This document shows, piece by piece, positions 14,784 through 22,143 of a stretch of DNA of 36,192 nt (its first letter is position 1; each line of letters starts with the position of its first letter). Position numbers and translations under genes: made by a program. The stretch comes from an uncultured Dorea sp. (GTDB taxonomy: Bacteria > Bacillota > Clostridia > Lachnospirales > Lachnospiraceae): NCBI GenBank assembly GCA_910584265.1, contig CAJTZE010000035.1, forward strand, positions 1-36,192. The letters run 5' to 3'. The notes under the pieces are model-generated. The model was not told the origin of the DNA, ran no database searches, and worked only from the letters and a program-made list of their open reading frames with translations.

Positions 14784-14957
14784 CTAAAACGGTGCCGATA
14801 GTGAAAATGCTTTATTAATCCCATAGAGAGATAATATTAAATTGTGCCGGACTTCTCGAGATACAGAGCTATATTTCCAACCTTCAAAATCTCCATCAAA
14901 AGCGGGCTGACCTAATATAGCAAACGAATCTCTTTCAAAACTTCCGAAGAATGTCCA
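14784..14957 (-). pseudogene. Possible decayed coding fragment, family unknown
   Basis: On the minus strand one frame is open for 57 codons, ending at TAG (14786-14784), and reads like real protein: '...F-E-R-D-S-F-A-I-L-G-Q-P-A-F-D-G-D-F-E-G-W-K-Y', then 'S-R-E-V-R-H-N-L-I-L-S-L-Y-G-I-N-K-A-F'. It has no start codon or ribosome binding site, and immediately upstream the same frame is full of stops while a neighbouring frame looks coding ('N-H-Y-V-K-S-N-G-H-S-S-E-V'), as if frameshifted. I do not recognise the family. A chance open frame of this length is possible at a level of a few percent. The rest of 14749-15211 shows only the hairpin at 15035-15068 and a GNAT promoter. Confidence 0.35.
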
Positions 14958-15034
14958 TTACTCTTAACATAATGATTACTTTGATGGATTATCATTGAGC
15001 AGCCGTATGTTTAGAGCAACTTAGTAAAATAAGT

Positions 15035-15068
15035 ACCGCAATCCCATGAGAAATCAATGGGCTGCGGT
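15035..15068. terminator. Imperfect hairpin, possible weak terminator
   Basis: ACCGCA-AT-CCCAT pairs with ATGGG-C-TGCGGT around GAGAAATCA. It is followed by TTTCTTAATT on the plus strand and by TACTTATTTTAC on the minus strand, neither a strong T-run. It may separate the degraded segment from the GNAT gene. Confidence 0.35.
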
Positions 15069-15122
15069 TTCTTAATTCCTGGGAATAATAGGAGACATAA
15101 GAAAAACATAACGCTGTGGGTA

Positions 15123-15131
15123 TGTTACAAT
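15123..15131 (+). promoter_or_regulatory. Extended -10 promoter for the GNAT gene
   Basis: TGTTACAAT is an extended -10 (TGn plus TACAAT, 15126-15131). The -35 region AAAACA (15103-15108) is weak, which fits an extended -10 promoter. The leader would be ~75 nt. Confidence 0.4.
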
Positions 15132-15211
15132 GTTTTCATTATGCAGATGGGGAATAATTCTGCAGTTATAGAGCATATATAGTATTTACAGCATTTTGCA
15201 GGAGAGATAAG

Positions 15212-15718
15212 ATGGAAGATATCATTATACGGGAAACACTGCCGGAGGATGCAGAAAAAATTATTGAATATATAAAGAAGGTAGGCGGAGAAACTGATAA
15301 TTTAACCTTTGGAAAAGAGGGACTTCCGATTACATTGGAACAGGAGAGGGAGTATCTTCAGCAGATGCGCGAGTCAAGACATTCTGTTCATTACAGTGTG
15401 TGGAAGGACGGAGAAATGATAGGTGATGCCAGCCTAAAAGAGCTTCCGCGCCGAATGAGCCACCGTGCCGATATGGGATTATCCGTCGTAAAAGCAGAGT
15501 GGAATAAGGGAATAGGAAGCAGGCTCCTGGATAAAATGATTGAGTATGCGCGCCAAAATGAAATAGAGATCATCAATCTTGAGGTACGGAGCGATAATAC
15601 AGGCGCAATTCATTTATATGAGAAATATGGATTTAAACATATAGGTACCATGCCGGCATTTTTTAAAATAGGGAACAGCTATTTTGACTTTGAGGTAATG
15701 TATCTTGATTTAAGATAA
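15212..15718 (+). CDS. GNAT family N-acetyltransferase
   Basis: 168 aa, ATG 15212 behind CAGGAGAG. One GNAT domain covers nearly the whole protein: 'I-I-I-R-E-T-L-P-E-D-A-E-K-I-I-E-Y' at the N-terminus, beta-4 around 85-95, the acetyl-CoA pyrophosphate loop 'E-W-N-K-G-I-G-S-R-L-L' (~95-106, R/Q-x-x-G-x-G/A), and the C-terminal 'N-T-G-A-I-H-L-Y-E-K-Y-G-F-K-H-I-G' typical of the family. It transfers an acetyl group from acetyl-CoA to a small amine or protein; substrate not predictable. Monocistronic, convergent with the PRD regulator 37 bp beyond its stop. Confidence 0.9.
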   Translation: MEDIIIRETLPEDAEKIIEYIKKVGGETDNLTFGKEGLPITLEQEREYLQQMRESRHSVHYSVWKDGEMIGDASLKELPRRMSHRADMGLSVVKAEWNKGIGSRLLDKMIEYARQNEIEIINLEVRSDNTGAIHLYEKYGFKHIGTMPAFFKIGNSYFDFEVMYLDLR

Positions 15719-15755
15719 CTCAGTCCGTTGCTTCGTAATGGTAAGGATATTTGGC

Positions 15756-17744
15756 TTATTTGAAATAATCCAGGATCTCCTGCGGTGTCTCGGCGGCGGC
15801 TGCAATGGATAAAAAGTCCGGTTTTAAGATACTTCGCATGAGTCTTAATAATGTGTTTGCGTTTTCTGTTGTATCAAGAAATGCACATGCAACAACGATT
15901 TTTACGGGATCAAGCTTTTCTTTTCCGAATTCGACGGGATATTTTAGGCGTACGACAGATACGCCGGAGTCTCTTGCGCCGTCGGATGGGGCGGCATGCG
16001 CCAACGCAATATGAGGGGCAATCACGATATACGCCCCGTATTTTACGATTAAATCTATCATTGTATGCAGATAATTTACGGAAATCAGCTTGTCCCATAA
16101 TAGCAGTTCGCCGGCAGAGATGATAGCCTCTTTCCAGTCCAGTACCTCTTTATCCAGTACAATCCTTTCCAGAGAGAGCATGGACTGCAGGGATTGAGAA
16201 TGGACGTTTGTTACATGCGGAAGCGCATAGGATTGATTTGCATAGTGCTTCTGGATCAGGGATAATTTTTCACGCAGATTACGAATATCTTCATCCATTA
16301 ACAAAGCGTTTACCTCGACGGTAGGAATATTAAATTCGCTGACAGGCATAGTCGAGATGATCAAGTCAATAGAATGCTCTTTTATAATATTTTTTGCATT
16401 ATGGATAGAACAGGTAGCCGCGATGTTTAGCTTAAAATGGCGGTGCAGCTGTGTGGACAGATAATTGCTCGTAGCGAGTCCGCCATGGCAGATGACAACG
16501 ACATTCGGAAAGTCCATACTATTTCTGTCTTTTTCTATAGCGGCTAAAATATGCATCAAAATATAAGCAATTTCACCGTCGTTGAATGAGATGTGTAATG
16601 CATTCTCCAAAATATAAATGTGGTCTTTTAAAAACAAAAAATCCTGTCGGTATTTCTTTTTCATTTCAGATAGATACGGATTTTCTATTATAATATTCTT
16701 TTTTAATCGGTTGTAACAGGCTGATATATGCGCGTTTAGATAATCTGTCAGAGAGGTATCATTTAACAAATCGTATTTATAATATCCCGAAACAGTTGTC
16801 AAAAATTCTTTTATTACTAGAGAAAACAACACTTCATTATACGTATTGGAGGGTTTTTCGGATACAAGCTTATAATGCTGTATTCGATCCATAAAATAAT
16901 AGGGTTCTGCAGCGGCAGCGTTTAATACGGAATCCAGCCCGTGAAAGATGCATTCAGTAAGAAGAGACAGCTGATCGTAAGATTTTATGCCTGCAGGATA
17001 TTCTTCTTTATATAGAATCGGATAGCCTGCCTGATTTCGAACGGTAATAATCAGCAGGATGGTTACTACTTTATAAAAATTGTAATCTGTCATATGCATA
17101 TGAATTTTATCTTCAACTTCTTTAACGACGGCTTCTATTAAATGCCGGTATTTTTCTAATTTCATATAATCGCATATGTAACTGATACACGGATTTGCCG
17201 GCGTGTTGATGAAATAATCCTGAATGATATTTTGGTCGTCAAAAATTTTCAGAAGCAGGTTGCGGCGGATTGGTTCTGTACATTCTAAAACAAAGCCATG
17301 AGATTTGTTTTCATGGAAACAGATGCGGTAAGAGTCAAAGAGCTTTTTGACCTCTTTTAAATCATTGGCAACCGTGTTTTGGCTTACGCATAGGATATCA
17401 TTGAAGCTGGAGCTTTTGATCGGCGCGCTGGAAATCAGGAAAATGACTGACATGATGGCCTGGCGTTCGGAGCCGGACAGCTTATATTCGTAAAAGGACA
17501 TGGTTCTCAAAGAAGCAATCAGGTATTGCTTCATCGTTTCGTCTATCTGACATTTGAATTCCTTTCCGTCAAAAGAAAAGGGAGCTCTTAAGTCTAATTT
17601 GATTAAATAATCGCAGATTTCATCCCAATAATTATACAGGGTTCTGGTACCCACATGGAAAAAAGCAGACATATCATCTATCAGCAAGGGCTTGTTGTTA
17701 TTTAAGATTAGTTTCTTGAACAGATTGAAGTTTTTTTGATTCAT
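15756..17744 (-). CDS. PRD-containing transcriptional regulator with PTS EIIB and EIIA modules
   Basis: 662 aa, start at 17744 with AAGGAG 7 nt upstream. Order of modules: two helix-turn-helix domains (~10-50 and ~85-145), two PTS regulation domains (~195-300, with few clear His, and ~300-410, with His in 'L-N-A-H-I-S' and 'Y-I-L-M-H-I-L-A-A-I-E'), an EIIB-like domain with Cys419 in 'V-V-V-I-C-H-G-G-L-A-T-S', and a fructose/mannitol-type EIIA domain with His583 in 'I-A-L-A-H-A'. This is the MtlR/LicR-type architecture: activity is set by phosphorylation from HPr and the cognate EIIs. Divergent from the sgc-like PTS genes, which it most likely activates when the sugar is present. The second residue of the usual IALPH motif is Ala here instead of Pro. 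Confidence 0.9.
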   Translation of the reverse strand: MNQKNFNLFKKLILNNNKPLLIDDMSAFFHVGTRTLYNYWDEICDYLIKLDLRAPFSFDGKEFKCQIDETMKQYLIASLRTMSFYEYKLSGSERQAIMSVIFLISSAPIKSSSFNDILCVSQNTVANDLKEVKKLFDSYRICFHENKSHGFVLECTEPIRRNLLLKIFDDQNIIQDYFINTPANPCISYICDYMKLEKYRHLIEAVVKEVEDKIHMHMTDYNFYKVVTILLIITVRNQAGYPILYKEEYPAGIKSYDQLSLLTECIFHGLDSVLNAAAAEPYYFMDRIQHYKLVSEKPSNTYNEVLFSLVIKEFLTTVSGYYKYDLLNDTSLTDYLNAHISACYNRLKKNIIIENPYLSEMKKKYRQDFLFLKDHIYILENALHISFNDGEIAYILMHILAAIEKDRNSMDFPNVVVICHGGLATSNYLSTQLHRHFKLNIAATCSIHNAKNIIKEHSIDLIISTMPVSEFNIPTVEVNALLMDEDIRNLREKLSLIQKHYANQSYALPHVTNVHSQSLQSMLSLERIVLDKEVLDWKEAIISAGELLLWDKLISVNYLHTMIDLIVKYGAYIVIAPHIALAHAAPSDGARDSGVSVVRLKYPVEFGKEKLDPVKIVVACAFLDTTENANTLLRLMRSILKPDFLSIAAAAETPQEILDYFK

Positions 17745-17769
17745 ATAATGTCTCCTTCGCTTTTCTATT

Positions 17770-17778
17770 ATTATAACA
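17770..17778 (-). promoter_or_regulatory. Extended -10 promoter of the PRD regulator gene
   Basis: On the minus strand TGTTATAAT (17778-17770) is a consensus extended -10. The -35 position holds GCATAC, which is poor. Leader of only ~20 nt before the start codon at 17744. Confidence 0.5.
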
Positions 17779-17840
17779 TTTATAGAAAATTAGTATGCAC
17801 AAAATGCTTCAAAGAAAATTGAAGGATTTTGGGATTGCGG

Positions 17841-17874
17841 TTGTATTTACAATTACTGATATGTTTCATAAAAT
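17841..17874 (+). promoter_or_regulatory. Promoter and candidate operator of the sgc-like operon
   Basis: -35 TTTACA (17846-17851), 17-bp spacer, -10 TAAAAT (17869-17874), each one base from consensus. A small palindrome, TTGTA-TT-TACAA (17841-17852), overlaps the -35 and could be bound by the divergent PRD regulator. Downstream, TGGGC/GCCCA forms a small hairpin in the ~85-nt leader (17887-17903). The rest of the 223-bp divergent region shows only the regulator's own promoter. Confidence 0.55.
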
Positions 17875-17967
17875 TAAGAAAATAACTGGGCTGTCTGCGC
17901 CCAATATTCCAGATACAATAGAACTACAATAAATGTCGGCATTATTTTGAATTAAAGGAGGTAAACC

Positions 17968-18273
17968 ATGAGAAAAGTAAAGGTATTAGTAGCCTGTGGC
18001 GGCGGGATCGCTACCTCAACATTTGCGGCTGCAGAAATTGAAAAGCTTGCACAGGATGTACAGGTAGCGGTTGACATTACCAAGCATCCGCTGGGAGATG
18101 TTCCGGCTGTTGCCAAGGAGTATGATATCTGTTTTGTGACATCAAAATATTCACAGAATATCGGAACGCCGATTATTCAGGTAAACGGATTGATTACCGG
18201 GATTGGGGAAGAAGAAGTAATAGAAAAAATAAAAAAATCATTAAAGGAAGTTAATGAACAGATTAATAGTTAG
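17968..18273 (+). CDS. PTS galactitol-type EIIB component (SgcB/GatB-like)
   Basis: 101 aa, ATG 17968 after AAAGGAGG. A single EIIB domain with the P-loop-like phosphocysteine site 'V-L-V-A-C-G-G-G-I-A-T-S-T' (Cys10), typical of the galactitol/SgcB group. It accepts phosphate from the EIIA encoded three genes downstream and passes it to the sugar bound by EIIC. 'G-I-A-T-S-T' in place of the common 'G-x-G-T-S' is still within this family. First gene of a six-gene operon; EIIC follows after 24 bp. Confidence 0.92.
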   Translation: MRKVKVLVACGGGIATSTFAAAEIEKLAQDVQVAVDITKHPLGDVPAVAKEYDICFVTSKYSQNIGTPIIQVNGLITGIGEEEVIEKIKKSLKEVNEQINS

Positions 18274-18297
18274 TTTTTAAGGTTAGGAGGATAAAGT

Positions 18298-19581
18298 ATG
18301 TCGATTATTAATAGTATCGTTCAATTTGTTATGGATATGGGCGGGGGCATTTTTTTACCATTTACAATTACCGTGCTCGGATTGATTTTTAAGATCAAGC
18401 TTTTTGATTCTTTGAGAAATGGTCTGCGCGTAGGCGCGGGTTTTCTTGGAATCAATGTCATTCTTAATATGTTAGTATCCGGACTGCAGCCTGCAATTGA
18501 TTACTATTCTACAAAGGGAAGCGGCTTTACGGTAGTAGATATCGGCTGGGAAGGTCTGTCTGCCGTTGCATGGTCCACATCCTTTGCGCTGCTGATTGTT
18601 CCGCTGGGTATGATCTTGAATTATATTTTGATTAAGATAAGATTTACAAAAACAATGGACATTGATATATGGAATTATTTTCATATGATACTTGGAGCGT
18701 CTATGATGTTCTATGTGTTGAAGCTTGCGGGAGCAGCGGCAGTTCCGGCATATGTGGTATCTGTGATTTTTGGGCTGCTGACATTGGTGGTTGTATTAAA
18801 ATACGCTGACTGGATCGCGCCGAGATGGCAGGAGCACTATGATCTGCCGGGAACGACCTGCTGTAATAATGATGCGATCTATATTTGGGTAATTAACCAA
18901 TTTACCTGCTTTGTGATGGACAAGATCCCCGGCATTAATAAGATTAAATTTGAAGGAAACTGGAAATCAGATAGATTTGGCGCGGTGGGCGAGTCTTCCG
19001 TATTAACATTTTTTGTAGGTATTATTTTATCTCTGCTTACGCGTCAGAATTTGGCGAACACATTAAGCATGTCTGTTACTTTATCGGCAGCGGTAATTTT
19101 AATGCCTAAGGTTGTCGGTCTGCTGATGGAGGGCATGCTGCCGGTTACAAAAGCGGCCCGCGCATATTTTAAGGGTAAGCTTGGCGACGACTATGATATT
19201 TATATCGGCATGGATGAAGCTTTGTGCCTGGGCGACGAAACAGGTATCCAGTTGGTTGGCATTATGATACCTATTACAATTGCTATTGCATTTTTACCAG
19301 GAATATCTATGTTTCCATTGTCCTCGCTGGGGTCTATGATTTACTTTACCTGCGGATGCTCACTTTTTGCAAAGGGAGATATGTTTAAGACGCTGGTGTC
19401 TACGATCATGGTAATGATTTATAGATGCTTTATCAATAGCTGGATTGCGCCGGTGGTTACACAGCTTGCGTTCAGCGCAGGATTTATAGCTACTACATCA
19501 ACGCTTGTTTCCGGCAGCAGTTCTGCAGAATTTAATTGTGTCTTAGTTGGTATTTTAGGTAAAATCCTGGGCGTTTGGTAG
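18298..19581 (+). CDS. PTS galactitol-type EIIC permease (SgcC/GatC-like)
   Basis: 427 aa, ATG 18298 after TAGGAGG. About ten membrane helices run from 'I-V-Q-F-V-M-D-M-G-G-G-I-F-L-P-F' at the N-terminus to the last ~30 residues. The loops '...L-R-N-G-L-R-V-G-A-G-F-L-G-I-N' (~38-52) and 'Y-D-L-P-G-T-T-C-C-N-N-D-A-I-Y' (~180-195) match the conserved features of the EIIC-Gat family, which binds and transports hexitols or related sugars. The true sugar is not known. In E. coli the sgc genes (sgcR-E-A-Q-C-X-B) encode a related and still unassigned PTS; the neighbours here match that set better than the gat operon, because there is no tagatose-bisphosphate aldolase or galactitol-phosphate dehydrogenase. 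Confidence 0.92.
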   Translation: MSIINSIVQFVMDMGGGIFLPFTITVLGLIFKIKLFDSLRNGLRVGAGFLGINVILNMLVSGLQPAIDYYSTKGSGFTVVDIGWEGLSAVAWSTSFALLIVPLGMILNYILIKIRFTKTMDIDIWNYFHMILGASMMFYVLKLAGAAAVPAYVVSVIFGLLTLVVVLKYADWIAPRWQEHYDLPGTTCCNNDAIYIWVINQFTCFVMDKIPGINKIKFEGNWKSDRFGAVGESSVLTFFVGIILSLLTRQNLANTLSMSVTLSAAVILMPKVVGLLMEGMLPVTKAARAYFKGKLGDDYDIYIGMDEALCLGDETGIQLVGIMIPITIAIAFLPGISMFPLSSLGSMIYFTCGCSLFAKGDMFKTLVSTIMVMIYRCFINSWIAPVVTQLAFSAGFIATTSTLVSGSSSAEFNCVLVGILGKILGVW

Positions 19582-19594
19582 AAAGCAGAGAGTT

Positions 19595-20062
19595 ATGAAA
19601 GTTTATCATGTGAGCGAAAAAGTAAAGAAATTATATGTTGCGACAGGAATCTTTTTTCTGATATTGGCGGCTGCAGTGCTTATTTTAAGGCCGGTGCCTT
19701 ATGCAAAGGTAAGCCTGAATGTTGCATTTTATATATTTGTGGCAGGCTTGGCCTATCTGCATATGACGAGACACCGTACATATCGGATGTATGTAGATGA
19801 TTCTGAAATATACTGCTATAATGGGCTGCTGAATGTAAGGCATATTCCGTTAGGCATTATTGAAAAGATTGAATACAGGCCGAAGGCAAGAATACTGATT
19901 CGCACAAATATAAAGAATCGCACGTACAGATTACTGAATGTAATAACAGAGGAGGATTTGATCGAGTTCTTGGATTCTGTTAAGAAGAAAAAGAGAGATA
20001 TCCAGGTTATATGTTTAGACGGATCAATTGATGGGAAAGAAGAGGTGCAGGAACGTGAGTAA
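19595..20062 (+). CDS. Uncharacterised membrane protein with PH-like domain, in PTS operon
   Basis: 155 aa. Two membrane helices at ~18-36 and ~41-57 are followed by a ~90-residue soluble part with strand patterns 'Y-R-M-Y-V-D-D-S-E-I-Y-C-Y-N-G', 'I-P-L-G-I-I-E-K-I-E-Y' and 'A-R-I-L-I-R-T-N', which is the layout of bacterial PH-like (bPH2-type) membrane proteins. The soluble part should face the cytoplasm. It sits between EIIC and EIIA and its last 8 bases overlap the EIIA start, so it is firmly within the operon. E. coli sgc has no counterpart that I know of. Function unknown. Confidence 0.7.
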   Translation: MKVYHVSEKVKKLYVATGIFFLILAAAVLILRPVPYAKVSLNVAFYIFVAGLAYLHMTRHRTYRMYVDDSEIYCYNGLLNVRHIPLGIIEKIEYRPKARILIRTNIKNRTYRLLNVITEEDLIEFLDSVKKKKRDIQVICLDGSIDGKEEVQERE

Positions 20063-20498
20063 ATTGTTTGTTGTTGAAGGAAGCGCCGAGACTTGGCGGG
20101 AAGCGCTGAAGATAACGTCCGGTATTCTGTTAGAACAGAATTGTGTCTGCGATGATTTTTATGAGAATTGTGTGGAGCGTGAAATTAACTATCCTACAGG
20201 TCTGACAGAATTCTGCCCGATTGCCATTCCGCATACGTCAAAGGATCATGTAAAGCAGGAAGCCGTATGTGCATTAAGGCTGGCAAAGCCGGTGAAGTTT
20301 CACCGGATGGATGACAACGAAGCTGTTGTCCAGGTGAAATACGTCCTGAATTTGGCGTTTCTGGATGATAATGAACATCTTGAGCTTATTTCAAGAATCA
20401 TCCGCTGTATTAAAGATACGGGATTTGTTGAAGAGATGGACCGTATGTCGGTAGAAGAATTGGATGCATTTTTAAGAGAAAAATTTTTAAGGAAGTAG
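20055..20498 (+). CDS. PTS EIIA component, fructose/galactitol type (SgcA-like)
   Basis: 147 aa when started at GTG 20055, chosen because GAGGTG lies 7 nt upstream; an in-frame ATG at 20028 is further inside the previous gene. A single EIIA domain with phosphorylated His60 in 'C-P-I-A-I-P-H-T' and the C-terminal helix 'H-L-E-L-I-S-R-I-I-R-C-I-K-D' typical of EIIA-Fru/Mtl/Gat. It receives phosphate from HPr and gives it to the EIIB at 17968. The start overlaps the preceding gene by 8 bp, so the two are likely coupled. Confidence 0.9.
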   Translation: MSKLFVVEGSAETWREALKITSGILLEQNCVCDDFYENCVEREINYPTGLTEFCPIAIPHTSKDHVKQEAVCALRLAKPVKFHRMDDNEAVVQVKYVLNLAFLDDNEHLELISRIIRCIKDTGFVEEMDRMSVEELDAFLREKFLRK

Positions 20499-20537
20499 TA
20501 TGAGAAGGTTATTTCAGAAAGTAAGGAGAATAGAATT

Positions 20538-21344
20538 ATGTGGACAGAAAAGATATTTCATACCAGTAAACCGGTGATTGGAATGATCCATTTGTTAGGG
20601 ATGCCTACGGATCCAAAGTATGATCCGGCCGGCGGAATACAAAAGATCTTAAATGCGGCAAGAAAGGATCTGCATGCTTTGCAGGATGGAGGCATAGACG
20701 GCGTTTTATTTTGCAATGAATTTTCCATTCCATACACAGACCGTGTAAAGCCGGTTACGATTGCAGTTATGGCGCGGATCATCGGCGAGCTTATGTCGGA
20801 GATCCGGGTTCCGCACGGAGTGTGCGTTGCAATGGATCCGTTTAAAGGTTATGATCTGGCAGCCGCCGTGGAAGCAAAATTTATCCGCCAGACCATTCAT
20901 GGAACGACGGCGGGCGTATATGGGATTACAGATGTTCAGCCTGGAGAGGTCGAGCGGCATAAGGTCGAGGTGGGCTGCAAAGATATTAAGACATTAACTC
21001 CGGTAATTCCGGAAGGGACAAAGCAGGTTGCGGAAAGACCGATTGAAGAGGTGGCGAAAACACTGTGCTTTAATGTGGCTCCAAGCGCATTGTTGATTTA
21101 CAGCAGCACACCAGGCTCCAGCATTGATGTTGCGCAGGTTTCTAAAGTGAAGGAGGTAACAGACACGCCGGTGTTTGCGAGTAATGGAGTAAAACCGGAG
21201 ACGGTAAGGGATATTCTGGCGGCCGCCGATGGCTGTATTGTGGGAACAGGGATCAAAGCCGACGGTAAATTTGAGAATCCGGTAGACCTTGAAAGAACAA
21301 AAGCATTGATGGCAAATGCAAGAAAAGCCAGAGGAGAGTGCTGA
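20538..21344 (+). CDS. BtpA/SgcQ family TIM-barrel protein
   Basis: 268 aa, ATG 20538 after AAGGAG. The family signature is at the N-terminus, 'P-V-I-G-M-I-H-L-L-G-M-P' (~12-23), followed by 'G-G-I-D-G-V-L-F-C-N-E-F' (~51-62), 'H-G-V-C-V-A-M-D-P' (~95-103) and the C-terminal 'P-V-F-A-S-N-G-V-K-P-E-T-V' and 'G-C-I-V-G-T-G-I-K' phosphate-binding pattern. BtpA was named from a cyanobacterial photosystem I biogenesis factor, but its bacterial relatives such as SgcQ lie in sugar operons and have no proven reaction. Its barrel form and the C-terminal phosphate motif suggest a sugar-phosphate enzyme (inference). Confidence 0.9.
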   Translation: MWTEKIFHTSKPVIGMIHLLGMPTDPKYDPAGGIQKILNAARKDLHALQDGGIDGVLFCNEFSIPYTDRVKPVTIAVMARIIGELMSEIRVPHGVCVAMDPFKGYDLAAAVEAKFIRQTIHGTTAGVYGITDVQPGEVERHKVEVGCKDIKTLTPVIPEGTKQVAERPIEEVAKTLCFNVAPSALLIYSSTPGSSIDVAQVSKVKEVTDTPVFASNGVKPETVRDILAAADGCIVGTGIKADGKFENPVDLERTKALMANARKARGEC

Positions 21345-21973
21345 TGAAGATAAGTTCGTCGATTGCCTCGTCAGATATTCTCAGGATCGGAGAAGAGGTA
21401 CGGTTTGCAAATCATTACTTTGACGACATTCATTTGGATGTGGCAGACGGGATTGCCGTTGGCGAGATCTCGTTTGGATTCAAAATGTGCAGCAGAATCT
21501 GTGAGCTTGCAGCCGTTCCGGTTTCTCTTCATTTAGAAGTCAGCAACCCTCTGCAGTATGTGGAGCAGGTGAAAGAATGCGATTTTGATATCGTATTTAT
21601 TCAGATTGACTGCTTAAAGAATGCAAAAGAGGTTGTCCGTATTTATCAGGAGAATCAAATACCTACCGGCATTAATCTCAGTAATCTTGATCTGGGCAGG
21701 GAGGAATTAGGAGAATTGCTGGGGATGACAGAGCATGTTTTAATAAATACTACCTGCCATAACGACGTGCAGCAGCGATTGAGAATGGATATGCTGGATT
21801 ATTCGGTTCGTTTAGCAGATGAGACACCGCATAAGGTCTGGGTCGACGGAGCTATAAGCTGGGAAATTGCGCACAGATTGCGAGAGTCGGATATCTATGC
21901 TGCAGTTATGGGAAGAGCAATATTTTTGGATAGAGATAAGGCGGTGGAGAACAAAAAGAATTTGTATCAGTAA
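21344..21973 (+). CDS. Ribulose-phosphate 3-epimerase-family protein (SgcE-like)
   Basis: 209 aa from ATG 21344, which overlaps the previous stop (TGATG) and has GAGGAGAG 5 nt upstream; GTG at 21338 is less likely. The TIM barrel keeps the metal-binding residues of the epimerase family: His and Asp in 'I-H-L-D-V-A-D-G' (~33-40), His in 'S-L-H-L-E-V' (~65-70) and Asp in 'V-W-V-D-G-A-I' (~168-174). The canonical phosphate loop 'P-G-F-G-G-Q' is missing; the region reads 'I-N-T-T-C-H-N-D-V-Q-Q'. It therefore probably epimerises a different phosphorylated sugar, made by the PTS of this operon. Last gene; a terminator follows. Confidence 0.85.
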   Translation: MKISSSIASSDILRIGEEVRFANHYFDDIHLDVADGIAVGEISFGFKMCSRICELAAVPVSLHLEVSNPLQYVEQVKECDFDIVFIQIDCLKNAKEVVRIYQENQIPTGINLSNLDLGREELGELLGMTEHVLINTTCHNDVQQRLRMDMLDYSVRLADETPHKVWVDGAISWEIAHRLRESDIYAAVMGRAIFLDRDKAVENKKNLYQ

Positions 21974-22007
21974 AATGATTATGTAACATAAGATTAAGGC
22001 GGCTTCG

Positions 22008-22037
22008 CCCGGCTCCGTATTGGAGCCGGGTATTTTA
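22008..22037 (+). terminator. Terminator of the sgc-like operon
   Basis: CCCGGCTCC (22008-22016) pairs with GGAGCCGGG (22022-22030) around GTATT, then TATTTTA. It lies 34 bp after the last gene of the operon. The following ~100 bp (22038-22143) show no gene. Confidence 0.85.
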
Positions 22038-22143
22038 ATATCTATAAAGGAATCGGTTATTGTAATGTTTCTTTGTACCTGCTATGATTATTAATAGATT
22101 GGTTATGGAGTGTGTAATATCCCAAAATGTAAGGATAAAATGA

